A stretch of DNA of 32,256 nucleotides, from the NCBI RefSeq assembly GCF_014897985.1, contig NZ_JABUZA010000047.1, positions 1 through 32,256 on the forward strand, in the 5' to 3' direction. The notes under the pieces were generated by a model that saw nothing but the letters and a program-made list of their open reading frames with translations, was not told where the DNA came from and did not search any database. The position numbers and the translations under genes are program-made. The DNA is from Halomonas colorata (lineage in GTDB: Bacteria; Pseudomonadota; Gammaproteobacteria; Pseudomonadales; Halomonadaceae). Positions 15,723 to 24,430 of the stretch are shown in pieces (positions within the stretch are counted from its first letter, which is position 1; each line of letters begins with the position of its first letter).

Positions 15723-16577
15723 ATGCCTGCAACCCAATACGGCATTCTGGTTGTCGAAGACGATTTTCGCATCGCCGACATCCACAAGACCTTCATTGAG
15801 CAAAGTGATGCCTTTCACGTAGTGGGTATGGCGCGCAATGGCAGCGAAGCCAAAGCCCTGATGGCCGAGCATGCTGACCATATCCATTTGATCTTGTTGG
15901 ATGCCTATCTGCCGGATGTAGAGGGGCTAGAGCTTCTATGGGCCATTCGGCGCGACTATGTGCATGTGGATATCGTGATGGTGACCGCTGCACGCGAGGT
16001 CGACACCATCGGTGAAGCGCTGCGCTGTGGTGTTTTTGACTACCTGATCAAGCCCATCGAAGCCTCTCGAATGCACCAGACGCTCATGCGTTTTCAGCGT
16101 GAGCGCGAAGCGCTGGCCAATCAAAATGAAATGAACCAGGATGAGCTGGATCAAGTATTGGCACGCTTGATGCCTGACGCCAGCCCCCGCACGCCGGTGG
16201 GCAGTTTGCCCAAGGGGATTGATCGATTAACGCTGCGCAGCGTGATCGACGCATTGACGATCTCGTCGCTGCCGCTAACGGCGATGCAGGTGTCTAAAGC
16301 CATGGGCGCAAGCCGCTCGACTGCCCGCCGCTATCTGGAATTTCTGGTCGCCGAGCAGAGCGTGGCTGCTGAGCTAGGTTATGGCGATGTGGGGCGTCCC
16401 GAGCGCCGCTATCGCCTACTTGAGAGTGGATGGACACATTATAAATTCTATTTACAAGCCCTATTTATAAACCCAGTGCGTGAGCATAATGAACAAAACG
16501 CTCACAATGCACTTTTTGTTCTTTATGTTCACAAACTTGTCGGCAAGGGGCGACCTCTTCTAACGTTCGCGGCGTAA
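15723..16577 (+). CDS. CitB/DcuR-type response regulator with extended C-terminus
   Basis: The ATG at 15723 follows AAAGGAGTGAGC, giving 284 residues. The receiver domain shows the acidic pair Asp13-Asp14, phospho-acceptor Asp60 (LILLDAYLPD), Thr88 and Lys110 (YLIKPIEA). The output domain is the CitB-type helix-turn-helix (MQVSKAMGASRSTARRYLEFL), which usually ends at GRPxxRYRL. Here about 50 further residues follow that do not resemble the family and are encoded by A/T-rich DNA full of inverted repeats. It is the partner of the kinase 32 bases upstream and probably activates tctCBA, whose first start codon is only 55 bases downstream. Confidence 0.87.
   Translation: MPATQYGILVVEDDFRIADIHKTFIEQSDAFHVVGMARNGSEAKALMAEHADHIHLILLDAYLPDVEGLELLWAIRRDYVHVDIVMVTAAREVDTIGEALRCGVFDYLIKPIEASRMHQTLMRFQREREALANQNEMNQDELDQVLARLMPDASPRTPVGSLPKGIDRLTLRSVIDALTISSLPLTAMQVSKAMGASRSTARRYLEFLVAEQSVAAELGYGDVGRPERRYRLLESGWTHYKFYLQALFINPVREHNEQNAHNALFVLYVHKLVGKGRPLLTFAA
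16475..16531. promoter_or_regulatory. Nested inverted repeats upstream of tctC, candidate response-regulator sites
   Basis: AGTGCGTGAGC (16475-16485) pairs with GCTCAC-AAT-GCACT (16500-16513). GAACAAAA (16491-16498) pairs with TTTTGTTC (16514-16521), and TGAACA (16490-16495) with TGTTCA (16526-16531). All lie inside the 3' end of the response-regulator frame, 100-160 bases before the tctC start, where the promoter of the transporter must be. They are good candidates for binding sites. Confidence 0.45.
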
Positions 16578-16632
16578 CCACGAAATAATAACAGTGGACC
16601 ACACAACAACATATATATGTGGAGAACGCCAA

Positions 16633-17631
16633 ATGACCTCGCTTTCCTTGAAGCGCTTAGCCGTAATTGCCCTACCGATGGCCGCTCTGGCGGGTATGAG
16701 TGTCACTGCCCAGGCTCAGGAGTGGACGCCGAGCAAATCGATTGAGTTCGTTGCCCCCGCCAACCCGGGTGGCGGCTGGGATACGCTGGTGCGCACCATG
16801 TCGCGTGTTATTCAGCAAGAAGAACTGGCTGACAAGAACTTTGCCGCAATCAACGTACCTGGCGGTGGTGGTGCGGTGGCCTGGGCGCAAATCGCTCGTG
16901 ATAGCGGTAACCCACACAAACTGTTTGCTACTAGCCCACCAGTGATTCTGGTTCCGCTTGCCGGTGCGTCGCGCTACGATCACACCGACTTCACCCCGGT
17001 GGCACGCATCAATACCGATTACTCGATCATTCTGGTAGCCGCAGACTCTGAATATCAGGATCTTAACGATCTGTTTGCGGCACTCAAAGAGAATCCCCGC
17101 CTGAGCGTGGGCGGCGGCAGTGCGCCGGGCTCGATGGATCATATTTCTGTCGCAGGCCTTGCTTCGGCAGCTGGCCTTGATGCTTCAAGCATTAACTATA
17201 TTCCGTTCTCAGGCGGTGGCGATGCCATGACCAACCTGATGGGCGGGCATATTGAAGCGGTCATTACCGGTGCGGGTGAGTCGGTGGGCCAACTGGGTGA
17301 GGGCAGTCAACTGCGCGCCCTGGGCGTATCTTCCGAAGAGCGTCTGGGCGGTGGATTAGCTGACGTGCCGACCTACCAGGAACAAGGTATCGATTACACC
17401 TTCGACATCTGGCGTGGCGTGATGGGCACCCCGGATATGCCCGAAGAAGCAGTTGCCTACTACGAAGATCTGTTCGCTGAAATGCTCGAAACCGATGCCT
17501 GGCGTCAGGCAAGCGACCAGTTAGGTTGGATCGATGCCTATCAGAACAGCGAAGAATTTGGTGTCTTCCTTGATGAGCAGCAAGAGCAGTTCAGCAGCGT
17601 GCTGAGCGACCTTGGCCTGCTGCGCCAATAA
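16633..17631 (+). CDS. tctC: Tripartite tricarboxylate transporter substrate-binding protein (TctC/Bug)
   Basis: The protein has 332 residues from the ATG at 16633, which follows GTGGAGAAC. A Sec signal peptide of about 26 residues ends at AQA-QEW. The mature protein has the TctC/Bug pattern: IEFVAPANPGGGWDTLVRTM at the N-terminus, PGGGGAVAW, then GGGSAPGSMDHI and PFSGGGDAMTNLMGGHIEA, which line the carboxylate pocket in this family. It delivers a substrate such as citrate or another tricarboxylate in the periplasm to TctAB. It is the first gene of tctCBA and sits directly behind a carboxylate-type two-component system. The exact ligand is unknown. Confidence 0.9.
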   Translation: MTSLSLKRLAVIALPMAALAGMSVTAQAQEWTPSKSIEFVAPANPGGGWDTLVRTMSRVIQQEELADKNFAAINVPGGGGAVAWAQIARDSGNPHKLFATSPPVILVPLAGASRYDHTDFTPVARINTDYSIILVAADSEYQDLNDLFAALKENPRLSVGGGSAPGSMDHISVAGLASAAGLDASSINYIPFSGGGDAMTNLMGGHIEAVITGAGESVGQLGEGSQLRALGVSSEERLGGGLADVPTYQEQGIDYTFDIWRGVMGTPDMPEEAVAYYEDLFAEMLETDAWRQASDQLGWIDAYQNSEEFGVFLDEQQEQFSSVLSDLGLLRQ

Positions 17632-17658
17632 ACACCCTATAGAGCAATGCTGTGTTAT

Positions 17659-17682
17659 CCCAGCGGCCAATGTGCCGCTGGG
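17659..17682 (+). other. Intercistronic hairpin tctC-tctB
   Basis: CCCAGCGG and CCGCTGGG form an 8-bp stem with an 8-base loop in the gap after tctC. It is not followed by Ts. It probably stabilises the abundant binding-protein message and limits read-through into the membrane components. Confidence 0.5.
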
Positions 17683-17742
17683 TGCGTCTGTTCGTGACGT
17701 CCCTGTCCGAAACGACTGGGCGTGTGCTCCCGGAGAATTCCA

Positions 17743-18225
17743 ATGACTAAATTGAATACCAACCAGTGGCTGGCGGTGGTACTGGCGCTCTTCGCTGCTG
17801 CCTATTTGGCCATGGCGTGGCAAGTGCCTACGTTTCCGTTGCCACGCCCGGTCGATTCTGACCTGTTCCCCAAGGTATTAGGTGTCGCTCTGCTGCTGCT
17901 GGCGGCCTTTCTGTTTTTTGAAAAACCTGGCGCGATAGCCGGCGCAGATGAGATTGACGAAGAAGCCACTCAGGGCCCGCTGCTGCTGACGCCTTGGGCG
18001 CGCGTTATTGTCACGTCACTGGCGATTGCAGCGTATGCGCTGCTACTAGTGCCGTTAGGATTTGTCCTGGCTTCCACGCTGCTATGCGTAGGGTTGACTG
18101 CCTACTACGGCTATCGCCGCCTAATAGTCAACATTGCCACGTCGTTGGGAGTGGTATTAGCCCTCTATCTCACCATGACACGGGTCATGGATGTGTATCT
18201 ACCGACGGGCGTTTTGCCTTTCTAA
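17743..18225 (+). CDS. tctB: Tripartite tricarboxylate transporter small membrane subunit TctB
   Basis: The ATG at 17743 follows CCGGAGA, giving 160 residues. Four hydrophobic segments are visible: about 9-25, 43-58, 85-110 and 120-145. The length and the opening PRPVDSDLFPKVLG are typical of TctB, the small membrane subunit that partners TctA. It lies between tctC and tctA in the usual CBA order. Confidence 0.88.
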   Translation: MTKLNTNQWLAVVLALFAAAYLAMAWQVPTFPLPRPVDSDLFPKVLGVALLLLAAFLFFEKPGAIAGADEIDEEATQGPLLLTPWARVIVTSLAIAAYALLLVPLGFVLASTLLCVGLTAYYGYRRLIVNIATSLGVVLALYLTMTRVMDVYLPTGVLPF

Positions 18226-18263
18226 ACAAGCCGTTTTAGCAGGTCTTTAAGAGGGTAACTCTC

Positions 18264-19763
18264 ATGGATGCCTTGAATAATCTTATGTACGGCTTTGGCA
18301 TCGCGCTTGAGCCGATCAATATCGCTTACGTTTTTGCCGGCGTGTTTGCTGGCACGATTATTGGCATGCTGCCGGGGTTAGGCCCCATCAGTGCACTTGC
18401 CTTGATGATTCCGATTACCTTTGCCATGGAGCCATCTTCTGGCTTGATTCTCATGGCGGGAGTTTATTACGGGGCTATTTTCGGTGGCTCCACGTCATCC
18501 ATCCTGCTTAATGCGCCAGGGGTGGCGGGCACGGTGGCTACTTCGTTTGACGGCTATCCCATGGCCAAGAAAGGGCTGGCGGGTAAAGCGCTTGCCATAG
18601 CCGCCTATTCATCTTTTGTGGGCGGCACGGTGTCGGTCATTTTCTTGATGCTGGTGGCTCCGTTGCTCTCCAAGGTGGCGGTTAGCTTTGGTCCGGCTGA
18701 ATATTTTGCCCTGATGGTATTGGGCCTGACCGCCGTTGTGTCGCTGTCTGATAAGTCGCTGGTAAAAGGCTTAATCGCCGCGGTTGTCGGGGTAATGATC
18801 TCGATTGTCGGCATCGATATGCAAACTGGTACTGAGCGCTTTACCTTTGGTTCGGCGCAGTTGCTTGACGGCATTGATTTCCTGGTGGTCGCGCTGGGTA
18901 TTTTTGCGCTCGCTGAGGTGTTCTACATGCTGCTGCGTGGCGGGGGCGGTAAAGAGACGCCACGCAATGCGATTGGCTCGCTAAAACTAACCCGTTCTGA
19001 AGTGAAAGAGATCGCCGGACCGGTTGGCCGCAGTTCGGTACTGGGCTTTTTCACCGGCGTTTTGCCTGGTGCTGGCGCCACTATTGGCTCGTTTCTGGGC
19101 TACAGCATGGAAAAGCGTATTGCCAAAGATGGTAATACCTTCGGTCAGGGCAACATTAAAGGGGTGGCAGCTCCTGAAGCCGCCAACAATGCGGCGTGTA
19201 CCGGCTCATTTGTACCATTATTGACGTTGGGTGTACCGGGTTCGGGCACCACGGCGGTACTGCTGGGCGCGCTGTTGGTGATGGGCGTTACACCTGGCCC
19301 GATGATGCTTGAGCAACGCCCGGACGTGTTTTGGGGCGTGGTAGCCAGTATGTATATCGGCAACATCTTCCTGCTGGTCTTGAACCTGCCGCTGATTCCG
19401 CTGATTGCCAAAATTCTCGACCTCCCCAAGCCGCTGCTGCTGTCGCTGATTCTAATCTTCTGCATGATCGGCGTTTACGGCATGAGCTTTAGCGTGTTTG
19501 ACCTGCTGCTGCTGTTGGGCTTTGGCCTGCTGGGCCTGGGCATGCGCCTGTTTGGCTTCCCGGCGGCCCCGCTGATCCTGGCGTTGATTCTGGGCAATAT
19601 CATGGAAGAGTCCATGCGCCGTGCGCTGCAGATCTCCGGCGGTGACTGGACGACGTTTATTGATAAGCCGATTTCACTCTCGCTGTTGGTAATCGCGTTA
19701 CTGTCGCTTGGCTTACCGCTGTTGAAAAAGCGTCGTAAGCGGGCGGCAGCGGCTGCCGAATAA
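18264..19763 (+). CDS. tctA: Tripartite tricarboxylate transporter large permease TctA
   Basis: This 499-residue protein is the large permease of the TTT family. The hallmark segments are present: GTIIGMLPGLGPISALALMI near residue 30, YGAIFGGSTSSILLNAPG near 75, and the repeat-half equivalents GFFTGVLPGAGATIGSFLGY and LTLGVPGSGTTAVLLGALL. These show the internal duplication usual for TctA. The C-terminus is short and basic (KKRRKRAAA). The gene starts 38 bases after tctB and closes the operon, with a terminator about 70 bases downstream. Confidence 0.93.
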   Translation: MDALNNLMYGFGIALEPINIAYVFAGVFAGTIIGMLPGLGPISALALMIPITFAMEPSSGLILMAGVYYGAIFGGSTSSILLNAPGVAGTVATSFDGYPMAKKGLAGKALAIAAYSSFVGGTVSVIFLMLVAPLLSKVAVSFGPAEYFALMVLGLTAVVSLSDKSLVKGLIAAVVGVMISIVGIDMQTGTERFTFGSAQLLDGIDFLVVALGIFALAEVFYMLLRGGGGKETPRNAIGSLKLTRSEVKEIAGPVGRSSVLGFFTGVLPGAGATIGSFLGYSMEKRIAKDGNTFGQGNIKGVAAPEAANNAACTGSFVPLLTLGVPGSGTTAVLLGALLVMGVTPGPMMLEQRPDVFWGVVASMYIGNIFLLVLNLPLIPLIAKILDLPKPLLLSLILIFCMIGVYGMSFSVFDLLLLLGFGLLGLGMRLFGFPAAPLILALILGNIMEESMRRALQISGGDWTTFIDKPISLSLLVIALLSLGLPLLKKRRKRAAAAAE

Positions 19764-19783
19764 GCATTTTTTAGTGCTTTTTT

Positions 19784-19802
19784 AAGTACTTTTTGGGTAC
19801 TT
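19784..19802 (+). other. Inverted repeat in T-rich tctA trailer
   Basis: AAGTAC and GTACTT flank TTTTTGG in a T-rich segment (19766-19818) that repeats related words such as AAGTGCT and AAGTACT. It may assist termination ahead of the main terminator. Confidence 0.3.
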
Positions 19803-19830
19803 CTTTAAGTGCTCTTTCAAGCTCTAATCC

Positions 19831-19863
19831 AAAACGCCCTGGAGTTTCCTAGGGCGTTTTTTT
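19831..19863 (+). terminator. Intrinsic terminator of the tctCBA operon
   Basis: AAAACGCCCT and AGGGCGTTTT make a perfect 10-bp stem with a 10-base loop, running into seven Ts in total. The upstream A-run means it can also work on the other strand. Confidence 0.85.
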
Positions 19864-19881
19864 GTATCTGAAGCCTTAACG

Positions 19882-19958
19882 TGCACTGTTGGTGCAAAGC
19901 GTCGTCCTGGTGCATAAGAAGTGTGCGCCGCAAATGCATGGACGCGCTACCGCAGTGC
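19882..19958 (+). promoter_or_regulatory. Candidate NtrC enhancer sites of the urt operon
   Basis: GCGCT-ACCGC-AGTGC (19944-19958) differs at one position from the NtrC consensus GCACY-N5-RGTGC. TGCACTGTTGGTGCA (19882-19896) has the same half-sites, but with 5 rather than 7 bases between GCAC and GTGC. Both lie 80-150 bases upstream of a sigma-54 promoter, where NtrC enhancers are expected. The remainder of the 420-base gap between tctA and urtA (19764-20183) holds the tct terminator, the promoter and an untranslated leader, with no gene seen. Confidence 0.5.
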
Positions 19959-20034
19959 AAAAGATCAGAATGGTAGCTTTTTAAATATATCCAAGCAATT
20001 GATTTAAAAGTTAATACTAGCTTTTGTTTCAATG

Positions 20035-20050
20035 TGGCGCACCCCTTGCA
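20035..20050 (+). promoter_or_regulatory. Sigma-54 (-24/-12) promoter of urtABCDE
   Basis: TGGCGC-ACCCC-TTGCA fits the RpoN consensus, with the invariant GG and GC separated by 10 bases. Transcription would start near 20062, leaving a leader of about 120 bases before urtA. Confidence 0.75.
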
Positions 20051-20183
20051 AATGCTAGTGGCTAAGTCCTCGTGGACGTACCGAGTCGATGCCGTACCCA
20101 TAATAATCACGCGTAATGGCAGTCAGCTCGGTCGCGAAGCCCTCATAACAAGCCCCAGCTATAAAGGGTGCAAGGAGATTCAA

Positions 20184-21539
20184 GTGGCCATACAACATCA
20201 CAATGTCCTTTCTCGCCGTTTTATTACTTCTCTACTGGCCGCCGCAGTGATGGGTGCAAGCGCCCAGGCCATTGCCCAAAGCGGCGATCAGAACGACGAC
20301 CCGATCAAGGTCGGTATCCTGCACTCTCTGTCCGGCACCATGGCGATCAGTGAAACCGTTCTCAAGGATACGGTCGAGATGCTGATTGAGCAGCAAAATG
20401 ACGCTGGGGGCTTGTTGGGCCGCCAACTGGAGGCGGTAGTGGTTGATCCGGCCTCTAACTGGCCGCTGTTTGCCGAACGTGCCCGTGAACTGCTGGCCCA
20501 GGAAGAGGTTGATGTCATTTTCGGTAACTGGACGTCGGTATCGCGTAAGGCCGTGCTGCCGGTGGTCGAAGAGTTAAACGGCCTGCTGTTCTACCCGGTG
20601 CAGTATGAGGGCGAAGAGTCATCAGAAAACGTGTTCTACACCGGGGCGGCGCCTAATCAGCAGGCCATTCCTGCCGTTGAATATCTGATCAATGAAGTCG
20701 GCATTGAGCGCTTTGCGCTGATCGGTACCGACTACGTTTATCCGCGCACCACTAACCGTATCCTCGAAGCCTTCCTTAAGGATGAGCACGGTATTGCGCA
20801 AGAAGACATCATGGTCAACTACACACCGTTCGGCCACTCCGATTGGCAGAATATCGTGTCAGAAATCCGTCGTTTTGGTGAAGAGGGCAAACCGACCGCC
20901 GTGATTTCGACGATTAACGGTGATGCCAACGTGCCGTTTTATACCGAGCTTTCTAACCAGGGGATCGACGCCGCCGATATTCCGGTTATCGCCTTCTCGG
21001 TTGGCGAGCAAGAGCTTACCGGTATTGATACCGGCCCGCTGGTGGGCCACTTGGCTGCCTGGAACTACTTTATGAGCGTCGATAACGACGATAACTACGA
21101 CTTTATCGACGCCTGGATCGATTACACCGGCGACGAAGAAACCGTCACCAATGACCCCATGGAAGCGCACTACATTGGCTTCAACATGTGGGCCGAAGCG
21201 GTGCGTAAAGCGGGTACTACCGATGTCGATTCGGTAAAAGACGCCATCATCGGTGTGACCGTACCCAACCTTTCCGGTGGCTATGCGGCGATGATGCCTA
21301 ACCACCACATCACCAAGCCAGTGCTGATTGGTGAAATTCAGGACAATGGCCAGTTCGACATCGTTTGGCAAACGCCCTCAACGGTAGCGGGTGATGCCTG
21401 GTCTGATTACCTGCCCGGCTCGCGTGATCTGATTGCCGATTGGCGCAAGCCCATGGAGTGCGGCAACTTTAACGTCGTGAACGGCTCGTGCGGTGGCAGC
21501 ACCGCCGCTGAAGAAGCCGAAGCGGCACTCGCCGAGTAA
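20184..21539 (+). CDS. urtA: Urea-type ABC transporter substrate-binding protein UrtA
   Basis: I start at the GTG at 20184, with AAGGAG 6 bases upstream, giving 451 residues. The longer frame to 20034 would begin inside the sigma-54 promoter. A signal peptide of about 31 residues ends at AQAIA-QSG. The mature protein is a type I periplasmic-binding protein of the UrtA/AmiC branch: IKVGILHSLSGTMAISE at the start, then DVIFGNWTSVSRKAVLPVVE, and GLLFYPVQYEGEESSENVFY with the Tyr/Glu pocket residues of urea and short-chain amide binders. It captures urea in the periplasm for UrtBCDE. The C-terminus ends in an Ala/Glu-rich tail. It is the first gene of the operon. Confidence 0.92.
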   Translation: MAIQHHNVLSRRFITSLLAAAVMGASAQAIAQSGDQNDDPIKVGILHSLSGTMAISETVLKDTVEMLIEQQNDAGGLLGRQLEAVVVDPASNWPLFAERARELLAQEEVDVIFGNWTSVSRKAVLPVVEELNGLLFYPVQYEGEESSENVFYTGAAPNQQAIPAVEYLINEVGIERFALIGTDYVYPRTTNRILEAFLKDEHGIAQEDIMVNYTPFGHSDWQNIVSEIRRFGEEGKPTAVISTINGDANVPFYTELSNQGIDAADIPVIAFSVGEQELTGIDTGPLVGHLAAWNYFMSVDNDDNYDFIDAWIDYTGDEETVTNDPMEAHYIGFNMWAEAVRKAGTTDVDSVKDAIIGVTVPNLSGGYAAMMPNHHITKPVLIGEIQDNGQFDIVWQTPSTVAGDAWSDYLPGSRDLIADWRKPMECGNFNVVNGSCGGSTAAEEAEAALAE

Positions 21540-21628
21540 TTAACTGCGCTAAAACATCTCCCTTGCCGCGCCCCGGCGCGGCAAGGAGCACGCTACCTTC
21601 TCACCTGGATAACCAAAGGAAGAACCCT

Positions 21629-23245
21629 ATGAGGCGTTTCCTTTCCTTGGCGATGCTCTGCTGCCTGCTGTTGGGGGTCACCCTCACCGCGCAGGCACAA
21701 ACAAACACCGCCAATTCCTCACCTAATGATACCGCTGCGCTTGCGCTTCTTGACGCACTGGATGTTGATTCTTACCGCGATAAAGGCGAGGCCATCACCG
21801 CCATTTTACAAAGCGACGACGAGCGCGCCCGTGATTGGCTGCAGGCCCTGCTGGATGGCCGCTTGCAGCGTGCCGACGATGGTCAATTTGTTGTCGTACT
21901 CGATAACAGTGGCCGCGAGTGGCCGGTGGCAGACGCCTTGACGAATGAACCGCTGGGTGAAATGTCACGTCGCGATCTGGACCGCGTGGGCATCAATAAC
22001 GCCCTGCGTAACCAGCTGCGCAGTGCGATTGCCGTGGTGGATCTCTACTCGCCCAATCTGGAACGCCGCCGCACCTCCGCCGCTCGACTGCTGGGCGAAG
22101 TGGACAGCGAGCTGGTCGAACCGATCAATGAACTGATACTGGAAGAAGACGATAGTCAGGTGCGCACCCGGCTAAGCCAGGCGGTGGCGATTTATCGCGC
22201 CGAGCAGGGAGAAATGGCCGGCGTCGAGGCGCTTACCGGCAGCCTGCATCCCCGTGCTCGGGTGGCTCTGAACCGCGCAGCCAATGGCGACGACCCGGTA
22301 GTTGCGGATGCCGCCCGCGCCGCGCTTGTCAGCGTGGAACAGAACCTGAAAATCAACCGTGGGGTTGAAACGCTCTACTTTGGCTTGAGCCTGGGGTCGG
22401 TACTGGTACTGGCCGCCATTGGTCTGGCGATTACCTTTGGCGTGATGGGTGTGATCAACATGGCCCACGGCGAGCTGATGATGCTGGGTGCTTACACTAC
22501 CTGGATGATGCAGCAGCTATTGCCCGGCCAGCCGGGGCTGGCGCTGGTGCTATCCATCCCGGCCGGCTTTCTGGTCGCCGCCCTCGTGGGTGTCGCGATT
22601 GAGCGCAGCGTTATTCAGTTTCTGAAAGGCCGCCCGCTGGAAACGCTGCTCGCCACTTTCGGTATCAGCCTGATTCTGCAGCAGCTGGTACGCACCGGCA
22701 TCTCACCGCTTAACCGCACGGTGATTACCCCTGAGTGGATGAGCGGCTCGCTGGTGATCAACGATGCGCTGTCGCTAACCATTAACCGCATGGTGGTGCT
22801 CATCTTTGCCTTGGTCGTTTTCGCCGCGTTGATGCTGATTATGCGCCGCACGCGCCTGGGGCTTGAAGTGCGTGCCGTGACCCAGAACCGCGCCATGGCA
22901 CGCTCCATGGGCATCCGTGCGACACGTGTGGATATCATGACGTTTGCGCTGGGTTCGGGGGTTGCCGGGCTTGCCGGGGTCGCGCTTTCCCAGCTCACCA
23001 ACGTGGGGCCGAACCTCGGCCAGAACTACATCATCGATTCGTTCATGGTGGTGGTATTCGGCGGTGTGGGCAATCTGTGGGGGACGCTGGTGGCCGGGCT
23101 GTCGCTGGGCGTGATCAACCAGGTGCTGGAGCCCTGGGCGGGCGCGGTGCTGGCCAAGATTATCGTACTGGTGTTTATCATCCTGTTTATTCAAAAACGC
23201 CCGCGTGGACTCTTCCCGCAGAAGGGCCGGGCTGCGGAGGGCTAA
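21629..23245 (+). CDS. urtB: Urea ABC transporter permease UrtB
   Basis: The start at 21629 follows AAAGGAAG and gives 538 residues. A signal peptide (about 1-24, ending at AQAQ) precedes a soluble region of some 220 residues with helical, HEAT-like repeats. The LivH-type permease domain then begins around residue 245 with GLSLGSVLVLAAIGLAITFG and VINMAHGELMMLGAY. The long periplasmic N-terminal extension is usual for UrtB and separates it from plain LivH permeases. UrtB pairs with UrtC to form the channel. It begins 89 bases after urtA. Confidence 0.92.
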   Translation: MRRFLSLAMLCCLLLGVTLTAQAQTNTANSSPNDTAALALLDALDVDSYRDKGEAITAILQSDDERARDWLQALLDGRLQRADDGQFVVVLDNSGREWPVADALTNEPLGEMSRRDLDRVGINNALRNQLRSAIAVVDLYSPNLERRRTSAARLLGEVDSELVEPINELILEEDDSQVRTRLSQAVAIYRAEQGEMAGVEALTGSLHPRARVALNRAANGDDPVVADAARAALVSVEQNLKINRGVETLYFGLSLGSVLVLAAIGLAITFGVMGVINMAHGELMMLGAYTTWMMQQLLPGQPGLALVLSIPAGFLVAALVGVAIERSVIQFLKGRPLETLLATFGISLILQQLVRTGISPLNRTVITPEWMSGSLVINDALSLTINRMVVLIFALVVFAALMLIMRRTRLGLEVRAVTQNRAMARSMGIRATRVDIMTFALGSGVAGLAGVALSQLTNVGPNLGQNYIIDSFMVVVFGGVGNLWGTLVAGLSLGVINQVLEPWAGAVLAKIIVLVFIILFIQKRPRGLFPQKGRAAEG

Positions 23246-23248
23246 CCC

Positions 23249-24430
23249 ATGATGACACGATCTTTTTCAAAACCGTCACTTTCAACAACCCCGTCACCAT
23301 CAAGCCAGTTTTGGCTCACCCGCCCGTTTGGCGAGCGCGCCACGCAGATTTTCCTGGGCGTGTTGTTGGCTGCGCTGCTGCTCGTCACGGTGCTGCATAC
23401 CGTGGTGCCTCAAGGTAGCCCGCTGCACGTTAACGCCTACACGGTTAACCTGTTCGGCAAGTACTTAAGCTATGCGCTGCTTGCCGTTGCGGTGGATCTG
23501 GTGTGGGGTTATCTGGGCATTTTAAGCCTGGGCCACGGCGCATTTTTTGCCATTGGAGGCTATGCCATGGGCATGTACCTGATGCGCCAGATTGGTGACC
23601 GGGGCACCTACGGCCACCCGGAGCTGCCGGATTTCATGGTTTTCCTGAGCTGGGACAGCCTGCCCTGGTACTGGCAGGGCTTTGATATGGCCTGGTTCTC
23701 GTTTGCCATGGTGCTGCTGGCGCCGGGGCTTCTGGCACTGGTGTTCGGCTTTCTGGCGTTTCGCTCGCGGGTTACCGGGGTGTATCTCTCAATTATTACC
23801 CAGGCGCTTACCTTTGCGCTGATGCTGGCGTTCTTTCGTAACGAAATGGGCTTTGGCGGCAACAACGGCCTGACCGATTTTCGCGAGATTTTAGGCTTTA
23901 ACCTACGCAGCAACGACACACGTCTGGGGCTTTTCCTGGCCACCGGCGTCGCACTCGCGCTGAGCTATATCCTGTGCCGGGCGATTGTTTCCAGCAAGCT
24001 GGGCCGGGTGTGTGTGGCCACACGGGATGCTGAAGCGCGTACGCGCTTTATCGGCTACCGGGTGGAGCGCTTTCAGCTGTTTGTGTTTGTGGTTTCCGCG
24101 ATGATCGCGGGGCTGGCCGGTGCGCTTTACGTGCCTCAGGTGGGCATCATTAACCCCAGCGAGTTCTCCCCGCTGTTCTCCATCGAAATCGTACTCTGGG
24201 TTGCACTTGGCGGGCGGGCCACCCTGTATGGCGCGGTCATCGGTGCGATTTTAGTCAACTACGCCAAGACCATCTTTACCGGGGTAATGCCCGATGCCTG
24301 GCTGTTTGCCCTGGGCGCGATGTTTGTTCTCGTGACGGTATTTCTACCCAAAGGCGTGGCGGGGCTTCTGCGTAAGCGCCGCCGTGCCGCTACATCAGAC
24401 AGCGCGGGTACTCAGGAGGCTATCGTATGA
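23249..24430 (+). CDS. urtC: Urea ABC transporter permease UrtC
   Basis: This is a 393-residue LivM-type permease. Its start follows GGAGGG at 7 bases and lies 3 bases after the urtB stop. The protein shows about ten hydrophobic segments and family motifs including WGYLGILSLGHGAFFAIGGYA and GFGGNNGLTDF. A conserved segment, VATRDAEARTRFIGY, lies in the cytoplasmic loop that contacts the ATPases. It forms the channel with UrtB. Its last 4 bases overlap urtD (ATGA). Confidence 0.92.
   Translation: MMTRSFSKPSLSTTPSPSSQFWLTRPFGERATQIFLGVLLAALLLVTVLHTVVPQGSPLHVNAYTVNLFGKYLSYALLAVAVDLVWGYLGILSLGHGAFFAIGGYAMGMYLMRQIGDRGTYGHPELPDFMVFLSWDSLPWYWQGFDMAWFSFAMVLLAPGLLALVFGFLAFRSRVTGVYLSIITQALTFALMLAFFRNEMGFGGNNGLTDFREILGFNLRSNDTRLGLFLATGVALALSYILCRAIVSSKLGRVCVATRDAEARTRFIGYRVERFQLFVFVVSAMIAGLAGALYVPQVGIINPSEFSPLFSIEIVLWVALGGRATLYGAVIGAILVNYAKTIFTGVMPDAWLFALGAMFVLVTVFLPKGVAGLLRKRRRAATSDSAGTQEAIV

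Noticed and set aside
19764..19830. T-rich repeats after tctA as a repeat array
   Set aside because: The repeated words are short and degenerate. They are better seen as a T-rich trailer before the terminator than as an array or CRISPR.
20034..20183. Longer UrtA start
   Set aside because: The extension begins at the sigma-54 promoter, upstream of the expected transcription start, and the GTG at 20184 has a strong ribosome site directly before a signal peptide.
20051..20183. Possible riboswitch in the urtA leader
   Set aside because: Small hairpins such as CTCG/CGAG can be drawn, but I could not match the conserved core of any riboswitch class, including guanidine-I.
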